Source: Corella eumyota
Taxonomy: Eukaryota > Chordata > Ascidiacea > Phlebobranchia > Corellidae
DNA length: 64,000 nucleotides
Assembly: GCA_963082875.1 (NCBI GenBank)
Contig: OY720103.1
Location: forward strand, 5,766,001-5,830,000
Direction: 5' to 3'
This document shows positions 25,001-35,900 of the stretch, piece after piece. Below the pieces are notes generated by a model. The model ran no database searches and was not told the origin of the DNA. It saw only the letters and a list, made by a program, of their open reading frames with translations. The stretch's first letter is position 1, and each line of letters starts with the position of its first letter. The position numbers were made by a program, and so were the translations under genes.

Positions 25001-26330
25001 CATTACAAAAAAATTGCAATTAAAAATAAGTTCAAAAATCATATTTAATTGCGGGGTATGGTGGAACTTTAAATTATTAAAATATGTGTAAACATTTCTT
25101 TACTACTTGCATTGCATTCATTTTTTATAAGCCAACTTAACGGATAACTCTATAAGTAAATACTATTTTGCTTTTTAGGAATAAAAATAGGGGTAATCAC
25201 TGAAGCAGTTACCCCTTGATAGACGTGATATTCATATACCTATATCTCGTTTTTAACCTACAGCGCCAAACATGGACAACGATCCGCTAAATTGGATAAA
25301 AAAAAACATTTTTAAATGTTGCTACTTGCATTACATTACATTATAAACCCGACTACAAATTACGGATATGATATTACATACGTTACACTAGTTAAACATA
25401 AAAATACGTTGTTAGATAAAATACTCCGTTAACATGTACTAACTTATAGAAGCTTGCTATAAAAGAACCTTCCGTAATAAACTAAGACAGTTTTACGGCC
25501 GAATCTTTCCACATATTGCTCGACATGCTTTTAATAACGTTACACTCCTAAAGAATGTATGTCCCGCTGCGGTATTATCAATTGTTTTTAGCTGACTAAG
25601 CTAAGAAAATCTGACAGCTTTTGTTTATGCTTAAGTGACATGACTGTATTGTCGCTTGCCTTGCTGAATATTGATTTTGTTAAGCTGACTGGCTGTACTT
25701 TATTTTGCAGCGCACAAATTATTCCAGGGAACCTCCTTAATCTTTAAACTGCCTGGTTTATAGGCTTCTCTAAACAACAAATGCCAAGTTTTTTTGACAG
25801 ACAGGCTACAAAAACTCAAGTTAAAACTTTCTGACATGAACACGTGTGAAAGATTAATAAACAAAGGCATAGTGCTATAAATGCCAATACACACGAGACG
25901 AGATTTTGATTTATAGCTTGTAAAAAGCTCAAGCAACAAGTGAGTAGTTTTATGTAGCGCAGGCTGAGAGCGCAAGGTACTACGCCTACGGATCGTTTCC
26001 GCTTGGCTAAATCGCGTGTGTGCACGCGCAATAAGAGGTTTTGGTTACATACGCGTGCATATACAACCCTACTATGACTTAATAACTTGGGTAACTAAAG
26101 TTTTTTTGTTTTAGGATGCCTTCTTTCAAGAATGCTTTCAAGAATGCTTAGGATGCCTTCTTTGCAACATAGGTTAACTAATTGCGTGATGGGAAAGCGT
26201 TTTTCCGCCCAGGAAAACACTATTTGTATAGCAGTTGGCAGCTTGATGCCGTATGGCAATTGTTTTTAGCCCTTAATTCGATGTTTCGGGTACCTAAAAA
26301 AAATTCCAGATCGTATGGTTTAAATTTTTT
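22056..26330. other. SINE-free intergenic region upstream of septin
   Basis: About 4.3 kb between the septin start and the 3' side of the claudin-like gene. Frames are broken and I find no exon with homology. It is less low-complexity than flanking DNA and carries no copy of any repeat family. It must contain the septin promoter and any septin 5' UTR exons. A short perfect hairpin lies at 25191-25217. Confidence 0.55.
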
Positions 26331-26614
26331 ATATAAGAATTTATTCTCGATGTGGAAAGGTCGAATGCGCTACCTAAACATAGAGTAACATCAGTTACTC
26401 CGACCCAGTCTAAAGTAGCCATTAGCAGTTTTGGATATTATATAGATTATAATTGCCCGTAATTATGCTGCTGATTAAGTGCTGGCTTGGCAGGAGTTCA
26501 TACCGTTTATAGCGCTTTACTCAAGGGCGCTACAGCATGAGGGCAAGGAAGATTGAACCCAAAACCCTATGGTGGTGTAGCAAGTATTTCTGACCACTGC
26601 ACCACGCTGCCGGT
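26331..26614 (-). repeat. tRNA-derived SINE, family 1
   Basis: Nearly full-length reverse copy just 3' of the claudin-like gene, ending cacgctgccggt. Confidence 0.85.
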
Positions 26615-26763
26615 TTATCGAATGGAACGAACAACTGACTCTTCCCATACCAAATACATATGTTTTTTGTTATCATGAAGTTTAAACATTAGAATTTGTT
26701 TTATTCTCGAACAAACCCTCATTGCATTTATTATAATACCATGGTTACAAAGCCTTACAAAAT

Positions 26764-28349
26764 TTAACCGGCAACGTCAACAGCGTTAGTTTGGGACGAC
26801 TTCTTTGCGATGCAAATTGCCATTATTCCACTAACGAAGAGGAAAACTGCACTAATCCAAGCCAGAAAGAACCCAAATTGAAAACTTGCTGACAACTGAC
26901 CTGCTAAGCTTGAAAACGCAATCACTTGGATGACAGTAAAAAATGCAGTGCCAAGCGCAAAAAAGATACCTGTAGCAACATTTAAAGTTATGTTTGGTCC
27001 GGTAGTGTGGTATACCGGTCATGGCATCGGACTACAAAACGAGAAGTTTTGGGCATGTGCCTTACAAATCTCACACTATTTGGTATTCTGTCCCCGGCGT
27101 ATACGGATAGCTTAATAACACGTTCCAAAGGCACACCAATTTCCAACAATTGTGTGACATTATCAATCTTTTAGTTTTAAAAGTCTACCCCTTTACCCTT
27201 GTTTTCTCTGTCTAATTCTTTAATTTAATTTAAGTTTACCTGCAATTATTTCACACGACCCGCCGATAATGCCCAACTTTCTTCCGACAGGTTTTTTCCT
27301 GAGATCAAACATTCGGTTGCGACTTGGAAGAGCTAGCAAGACCCATCCAAGAATAAAAGCAATTCGGAGTACGAACACATCAAGAATTTCACCTGATGGA
27401 ACCCATGCTAAAATTTACAATATTGCATCTTTATCCTCGATGTTAAAGAGCCCTTACAGCCAAGCAATTAGTCTGCTTAATGGTTTTTGGCTCAGAAAAG
27501 TTAGTTTATATCATCTTATTTAGGGCGCTACGACATGGAAGCAGCAAGAATTAAATCAACGGCCTATGTTTTAGATCTAACTGTTTGTACTCCTTCATTA
27601 CGTTGTCGACAAAAGGAAGTCTAACAAAAAATACATAATGACCAAAAACCACAATTTTCAGTAGTACGCGACAAACACTTTGTAAGCTTCAGAAACAAAC
27701 TCCGCTTGGTTGTTATAGTGTGTTTGGTGGATTTGGCAAATCAAATGGATCGAGTTATAGTAAATGGATCGGATATATATTAAATAGATATTAAGTGGAC
27801 TATATATGTATCAAAGATAAATTAAACCCTAACCCCAACCTTTTTACCCATTTAGATCACGACACATGCGACCCTTTCGACCCTTCGGTTCATTTAAACC
27901 ATGCGGTCTGACACGTTATTTTCATTAGGTTAATTAAGTAATACTTTGCATGGGAAGACCAAGTTTTGTGTAAAAAATTACCCCTTTACCCAATTTTTGT
28001 TTCGAATCCGGTGCCCAATAATGAACCGGAAACTTTAGTCTAACTTCGAGCCGGTCGCGGAGAGCTCATTTTTAAGTAGCTATACCAGCTATAAACACTT
28101 TCTACTGTCTATATTTAAAAATAAAATTCGAAAATACTTACGGATTGGTGAACAAAAGATTCCAACACACATCGAATTCAAGCCTTTATATGCCGTAAAG
28201 CTGATTGAAAGGCTTGCTAGAAGGGACGTTGTGCTGCCGTGGGTATGTGACATTTTAACCCAAGGCAAACCGAATGAAATTGCTGAAGCAATGATCGCAA
28301 CGAAAAAGAGAGCATGACCGATCTTTGGAATTAAAGTTGACCGATCCAT
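26764..28349 (-). CDS. Claudin/PMP22-like four-span membrane protein
   Basis: Three exons: 28142-28349, 27240-27407, 26764-26969 (stop TAA); 193 residues, phases 1 and 1 matched. Four hydrophobic segments are visible: about 10-30 (GHALFFVAIIASAI), 80-100 (LRIAFILGWVLLALP), 120-145 (IIGGSCEIIAGIFFALGTAF) and 158-183 (FGFFLAWISAVFLFV). The first extracellular loop has W30 and G56-L57-N58-S-M-C61-x4-C66, like the W-GLW-C-C claudin motif, though the spacing between cysteines is short and GLN replaces GLW. The tail ends DVAG, without a classic Tyr-Val PDZ ligand. Claudin-superfamily proteins form or regulate cell junctions; assignment to true claudin versus PMP22/EMP or another four-span family is open. 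Confidence 0.72.
26998..27140 (+). repeat. tRNA-derived SINE, family 2
   Basis: Forward copy in intron 2 of the claudin-like gene, starting ggtccggtagtgtggtatac. The box B region is damaged. Confidence 0.65.
27425..27602 (-). repeat. SINE family 1 fragment, old
   Basis: Reverse fragment with the tctttatcctcgatgt tail, a large internal deletion, and a degraded head. It begins just upstream of the acceptor of claudin-like exon 2. Confidence 0.55.
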
Positions 28350-28536
28350 TGCGCTTAAAACTAAAACATTTTTGTTTAGTAGTTGATAAAATTTGGACTA
28401 GGTTTTTTGATTGTTACAGGTAAGAGTAACTGTTGTAATACAAATACGATTGTTTCGTTGTAATGCTCCTAATACAAAGAATTTATTTTTTTTAACAATT
28501 TTACACAAAAAAAAGGTTTTTGTAAATCGAATGGAA

Positions 28537-28985
28537 AATGGTGTGCTGTTGTGACGAGTTTTGGCCTATCAGTCAACGCCGAGCTCAAAGGCCAATACTG
28601 TGGCGTTGACGCGGCTTGAACTCGAAACCTTTTAGCTTGTAGTTCGATGTTGTTTTTTTATTGAAGAAGGGTAAGCTGTTATTACGTGTTTAAGCTGTCC
28701 GTGAATCCCGGGCTCAAGGGTAAATAGTGTAGCAATGATGCAGCTCGAACCCGAAACCTTTCGGATCGTAATCCGCTGCCATGACCGCTTAACTACACTA
28801 TCACCCAAGGCCTAAAAAATGTTTTTTTTTTTCATATCACGTTAAGGTGATAAGTTTTTATCTTTTTTATTGAGTAGGGGTGTAATATTTTGACGTGTTT
28901 GAGCTATCCGTGAAAGCCGGGCTCAAGGGCGAATAGTGTGGCAATGGTGCGACCCGAAACCAATGACCACTTAACCACACTAGCG
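28537..28985 (-). repeat. Three family 2 SINEs in tandem
   Basis: Three reverse copies lie one after another (about 28537-28650, 28660-28810, 28860-28985), each with ggctcaa.ggc.aatagtgt and, in two, a box B-like gctcgaacccgaaacc. They lie directly upstream of the claudin-like gene, within its likely promoter region. Confidence 0.75.
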
Positions 28986-28989
28986 GAAA

Positions 28990-29981
28990 AAAATGTTTCC
29001 ATACCAATGTGAGCTCCTTGTCAGCATCTAGCGGATGCAAATGCTAACTATTCTTTAAAACAAAATATTCTCATTGCTTTTTTAATCTGTGAATAAATGT
29101 TGTACAAAAAAATCACAATTCGCAAATGGTAATAAATCACAGCTACTTGACAAGTGGAAAAAATAAAAAGCAAAATTAGAGTATTAATTATATTGTAATT
29201 TTATGACTGTTTTAATTTAAAGCATTTTGCAAAAATGTGGAATAAATATGAAAAACACAAAAACAGCTTATTAAAATTAGCCAAAATTACCTTTTTAACT
29301 GTATTAGAATATTATATCCATTTAAATATTAAGTAAATAAGCAAAAATATGCAAACAAAATTTCGTTACTTTTATATTTGTTAATGGTAAAATCAAATGC
29401 CGACAGCAGCAAAAATTAAAGAAAAAATGAACAATTACCAAAATTTTATACAGAAAAAAATTTTAAAATGTTTTTTTTTTTAAATTCAGTTAATATTACA
29501 ATTATTTAACTATAGAAAATAAATAGCCTTTCACATATAACAATACATTCTATACAACTATATTATTGTAGATACATATACTATATTTCGAATGAAATAG
29601 AATAATAAACAAAAATATCAAAATAAAAAGTTCTTACTTTTTTTTATATTGTTATCAAATATTTTTTTTCTTTGTTACTTATACAGTGTTTATATGGTAC
29701 AGACCATTTTAAAAATAACCCAAATATAATTTTGCCTGCTTTTTACATGCTTTTCTTAATATACTAAAAAAAAACACAGAAAATTAAAACTTTTTTAAAG
29801 AAAAAGCAGAGTGAAAAAATACCATTCAACTGAAAAACACCAGTATTTATATTACTAAAAAAGACAAAACACGTTAACTTTTATTGTGCTTTACAATTTT
29901 TTTATAACAAAGCAGCTAGCAAAATCAATTTGAAATTAAAAATTTTTTGTGATTAAAAAATTTTCAAAAAAATTTAATTTT
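28990..29981. other. AT-rich intergenic, no gene seen
   Basis: Very AT-rich with long A and T runs. It should hold the FLII 3' UTR next to 29981 and distal promoter of the claudin-like gene. No exon or repeat family recognised. Confidence 0.5.
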
Positions 29982-32900
29982 TTATGAAGCTGGGTTTTTG
30001 AATGGAACCCATGCATGAAAACATTTTGTGAAATCCCACGATTCATTTCCTCTTCTGACCAATCTTAAAAGTCGTTTTATTCCTTTGCTTTTAAGGTGTT
30101 GGATATACACCTAAAAAAAATAAAACGTAATTAGAAATGTTATGATCTTTTTTTTTGTATATATCTTTATCCTCGATGTGGGAAAGTCGAATGCGCGACT
30201 TAAACGTTTATGGCGCCTTACTCAAGAGCGCTACAGCATGAGGTCAGTGGGGATTGAACCCACGACCCCATGTGTGGTGTAGTAAGTGTTCTTACCACTA
30301 CACCACGCTGCCGGTATACTACACCACTCTGCCGGTATCTGGTTTTACCGGCAGTGTGGTGTAAAGTTGGAACACCTGGTTTTACAACACGAGGTCATAA
30401 CTTCGATTCCCACTTTATACACCTTGTATAACCCTTAAGTTATGTACTATTAACTGTATTAACTCCTGCCAAGTCCAAAAAATTATCTGACAATATACTT
30501 AATGATTTCCAAAACTGCCAAAGGCTACTTTAGACTGAGTTGGGGTAAAAATTGTTATTCTATATTTAGGCCTTAACGCTGGCTTTCCACATTGAGGATA
30601 AAAGTATATAAAAGGAATGTATAGGCAAACATTTTTTTAACCAAACCAAAGGCATAGGTATTGATTTTTTGTACAAATAATAAAAATATCAAATAAAGTA
30701 TTAATGTAAAAAAAGCGTAAATTTAAAATAACCTAGAAAATTATTTATAATTTTATTTAACTTTAAAGATACCCAATTTTTTTTTTAACTTTTAAATTTT
30801 TGTTCAAATTAATTAAATCTTGATAAAAATTAAACCCACCGAAGCAGTTTTAAGACCCAGCTTGACTTCAACTTGCGATGTTTGACTTCCAACCCACATG
30901 TAAATCTAAAAATAAAAAATATATAAAAATTTTTGAACCGTTAATATCCGATAGTCGAAAGCCAATTTTACCATGGTATAAAATATTCAGCAAAAATATT
31001 TACAGCATCAGCAGAAAATTATGTTTGCATTATGCCCTTAGTATTTTTTTCGACTATTAGGATCTTTTTTAGCACATTAGATATTAACGAGATCAGAAAA
31101 GATGGTAATACCGTAAACTAAGTTTTATATTGCTATAAAATTTTGGAAACTTTGTGCGTAATTACAATATTGGTAAAACCGAAATACTGTCATTACTAAA
31201 AAACAATTTACCGTGTGGACATTGGGCCGAAAACTATAAGCCTGAAATTGTCAGTTTACTGACAAATTGACCGGCAGTGTGGTGTAGTGGTAAGAACACT
31301 TGCAACACCACACATGAGGTCGTGGGTTCAATCCCCACTGCTCTCATGCTGTAGCGCCTTTGATTAAGGCACTATAAACGGTATAAACTCCTGCTGAGCA
31401 TAATTATCGGGCAATTATAATCCATATATCCCAAACTGCCACAGGCAACTCGAGACTGCTTCAGAGTAACTGATATTACTTTATGTTTAGGTTGCGCATT
31501 TGACCTTACCACATCGAGGATAAAAATATATACAAAAAAAAAATTGAAATTTTCTGCAATTGCCCTTTGTACATTAATCCAAATGCTATGTTTGTAAAAT
31601 AGGCTAACATAGATAAAATTAAATGATTGAAATTCTTGTGACATTCTGTTTTGTATATAGTGTACAAACAGGTACAATTGACTTTATAAACTTACAAATT
31701 CTCCATTGTCCAACAACATAATATCATCATCTGCTAAATCATCCTGACAAAAATCGGCACATTTTTCCGACACCGAAAAAAATCCTTTTTCGTTGGAGCA
31801 GCGGAAGAGTCGGGATGATTTAAGAAATTCCGCACTGTCATCGTACGTCGTACTTTGACCCCCTAACCCAACCCAGAAGAAATTTTCAGGTTCTTCCCCT
31901 TCATTTAATATCTAAAAAAAAATAGTTTTGTAAAAAAAAAAAAAAAAAAGATATTTAAAAAAAAAAATTTTTTCTACCTGAACACTGTACTTATCTCCAT
32001 ACATACTAGCAATAATATCTTCAGTCAGTCTGACTTGGTTGGGATCTGCACATCTTCCTATCCATGCATATACTATTCCAGCACTGTCCAGACTGTTAAA
32101 TGGTACCTGAAAAAAAATTGATATTTATTAAATATTATTTTAAACAATATTTTTTATGGAACACATAACAAATTTTTTTTACAACTACATTATATATAAA
32201 TGCCATGACTGTGCTATATTAAGGTATTTAAAATTTTAATAGAGTGTTTTTATAGCAAATGTATCATACCATGAGGTCGTGGGTTCAATCCCCACTGCTC
32301 TCATGCTGTATCGGCCTTGAGTAAGGTGCTATAAACGGTATGAACTCCTGCTGAGCCAGCACTTAATCAGCAGCATAATTACCGGGCAATTATAATTTTT
32401 ATAATATCCCAAACTGCCACATCCAACTCGAGACTTGGTCAGAGTAACTAATGTTACTCTACGTTTAGGTTGGAGTAACTGATGTTACTCTTTGTTTAGG
32501 TTGGAGTAACTTATGTTACTCTATGTTTAGAATTTTGCCATAAAACTATTTTTAAAAAATTTTAATTTTAAATTACATTAACTTAAAGCTAAATTAAAGC
32601 TCCTTTATATTACAAACTTAACATTAAATTGATTTTCTTTGAACTTTTAACTGTTTAAATTACCTTCAAAATAAAACAAAACTCAGAATTGAGTAGATTT
32701 GGGTTGGCTTCAATCTCTATACATCTTGTTGATAAAATTCCACAATTTGACCTCACTTGATAGAACTGTGTTTTGTCCTAAAAAAATTAAAAATATATTG
32801 AAACCCATACTATAGCCCGCATTATTGTCAGGATTTTAATTAGTGAAATATAGTTGTTTTTTTGTATATATCTTTATCCTCGATGTGGGAAAGTCGAATG

Positions 32901-35900
32901 CGCGACTTTAACATAGAGTAACTTTTACTCCGACCCAGTCTCGAATTGCCTTTAGCAGTTTGGAATATTTTAAAGATTATAATTATCTGGTAATTTTACT
33001 GCTGATTAAGTGCTGACTCAGCAGGAGTTCATACCGTTTATAGCGCCTTACTTAAGGACGCTACAGCATGGAAGCAGTGGAGATTGAACACACGACCTCA
33101 TGTGGTGTAGCAAGTGTTCTTACCACTAAACCACGCTGCCATAGTTGCAACTATCAACTAATATTTGCTCGCGATAATTTACCCGAGCACCACAAACAGC
33201 ATTTATTTATTTTATAGCTCCATTATGTATAGAGGTAAGTAGCATTTTTTGCAAACAGGCATTTTTAGACATACAAATCAGCCGTTAAGATTCATAATTT
33301 TTAAATTAGCAACAAACGCAAAATTGTTAAAAAAAAATAAAACTGATTACTATTTATTTATCTAAAATATAAATAATATTAATTAAGTTTTTTTAGTTGA
33401 ACTACCTCAAGTTTTTGACTTTTGATAAGAGCTTCAGTTTTTCGGCTACCATTCGAAATAACAAATTTTTGATGAAAATGAGACAAAAATTTAAGATTTT
33501 CCTAGAAAGCAATACTAAAATTAACTCGAAATCTGGAAATTTTTATGTCTACAGCGTTTTTAATTTTTTTAACAAATTTTTGATTATAGCAATTTTTTAT
33601 AACAAATTTTTTTATGATGTATTTAATGTACATTAGTTTTTAATATAAGATAAAAAAAAAACATTTTCGGGAACAGTTAGTACAAATCAAATAAAAAAAT
33701 TAGAAAGAATTTTAAAAAGTTTTTTTTTTATATTTTTTTAACAAAACAATAAAATAGCGTTGTTAAAAAAACAAAAATTTATACAAAAAATTTATTTAAA
33801 ATTAAAAAATTATTTGTAAAAATTAAAAATTTACTTGTTGTTGTCTCATTTTAACAATCTCCAAATTGCCAGGAAATAAAGCCTCAAATTTTTTTTGAAG
33901 GGTAAAAGTGAATTGTAACCACCCCATATTTGTGGCTTCACGACCCTAAAATTTATTTATTTTTACAATTTTTTATTATATTTATTTTTAGATTTATATA
34001 TTTATATTTTTTTACTTAAAAAATTTTTTTTTTTAGATTTATATATATAAATTTTTTTTCTTTTTTTCTTTTTTTTCGGTTTACATACCTGCCAAAAAAA
34101 AAAAAAAATTTTTTTTTTTAGTTTACATACCTGCCAAAAATAAACAATACACTGAATATCGTCAGCTGGTTCCTCACCATTTTCCTCCTCCTCTTCATTT
34201 GGTTCACCAGGAACCCAGTATCTAAAAAAATGTTATTTAAAAGATTTCAAAAAAAGTTATGTGAATCTAAGGCATATGTAACAGCTCATTTAAAATGGTA
34301 CAACATGAAAGCAGTGGGAATCGAACCCAAGTACTTGTGCTTTTTAGAATGCAGGACATAAAGGCAGTAGGAATTAAACCAAAGGCGATAATTTACATAT
34401 AATACTATGACATCAAAGCAGTGGGAATCAAACCCAAGACCCTGTAATACTCAGAATATTTTGGCATGGTATTAATTAAAAACGATCCAAGACCTTGTGT
34501 TACTAAGAGTGCTATGGAATGGCAGCAGTAAAAATCAAACCTGAGACCTTGTGTTTTTCACAATGCAAGACATGGAAGCAGTGGGAATCAAACCAAAGAC
34601 CTTGAGTTACTTAGACCCTGAGTTATTTAGAATGCTATGACATGGAAACAGTGGGAATCAAACCTAAGACCCTGGGTTACTCAGAATGATATAACATGGA
34701 AGCAGTGGGAATCAAACCTGAGACCCTGTGTTACTCAGAATGCAAGGCATAAAGCCAGTAGGGATCATATAATGCTATGACATCAAAGCAGTGACAATTA
34801 AAACCGGGTCAAGACTTTGTGTTACATGGGACGCTATGACATAAAGGCAGTGGGAATCAAACCCAAGACCTTGTGTCACTAAGGGTGCTATGGCATGAAA
34901 GCAGTGGGAATTAAACCTAAGACCTTGTGCTTTTCAAAATGCATGAAGGCAATAGAGATCAAACAAAGACTTTAAATTACACAGCAGGAAACGAAATAAC
35001 GGGTGGCTAAAAGTAAATCGTTTTTTTTTGACTAGCAAATTGTTTTTTACAAATATATTAAAAATAGCAAATCAACCAAAAATGATTTAGGTAGTAATAA
35101 AACACTCATGTATATTTATCTATTTTTTACAAAGCTATTTTAAACCGGTTTCGAACTAATTTAATCACATCAACATAATCCTGCGTAAATGTAGTTACTA
35201 TAGGGCATTTAATAACAACAACTTTTCAGAATCTTACAATGCGTAAATTTCACTCCTGCATTTCTTTAGTCGTTGCGCAATAAAGTTGAACTTGAGTAAG
35301 CATAGTAGTAGTAATACATATTAGAAATGCAACGCAAGGCGTAAGGTGTTATAAAAAAAACGAAGATCCTGACTGGGCCCCAGTAATTTCTCTAAAATGT
35401 GATCTTATTTTTAGCGAATTAATTTTAAATTTTAATTCGTACTCTGTGCGGATTGCTATGACATTAAAGCAGTAAAAATCAAACCTAGGTCAAATCCTTG
35501 CTTTACATAGGATGCTATTAAGGTAGCAGTTGGAATCAAACTCAGAACCATATGTTACTCAAAAAGCTAGAAGCAGTGGGGATCAAACCAAAGACCCTGT
35601 TTTCTGTAGTCCTTAACTACTAACACATTTTACACACTACTTTTTAAATTTTTTTAAAGAAAACTTGTCTTACCGGCACAAAAACACATAGCAGTCCTCG
35701 TTGTAAAATCTTCCAAACTCCTCCTGTGGAAGAGACACAAACTTTTTTCCTTCCAGAACGAAACCCTGCATCATGTCGAGATCATCGTTCCAATCATCCA
35801 TTAACTGCATTGCCTTGGATAAAAAAAGATTTTTACACTTAAAAATAGTTAAACTGCACTAATTATGTAATTCTTAGATTACCTAGCAAAAAATAATTCT

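Noticed and set aside
31270-31340. tRNA gene
   Set aside because: Box A- and box B-like sequences are present here and in every family 1 copy, but no full cloverleaf with matching acceptor stem is seen and the sequence continues into the SINE body.
33397-33636. Plus-strand open frame of 79 codons
   Set aside because: Antisense to FLII exon 22 (33406-33501), which encodes the conserved KFLSHF segment; the rest is low-complexity intron.
34270-35620. CRISPR array
   Set aside because: Units vary in sequence and length, have no unique spacers between constant repeats, and lie in an intron of an animal gene.
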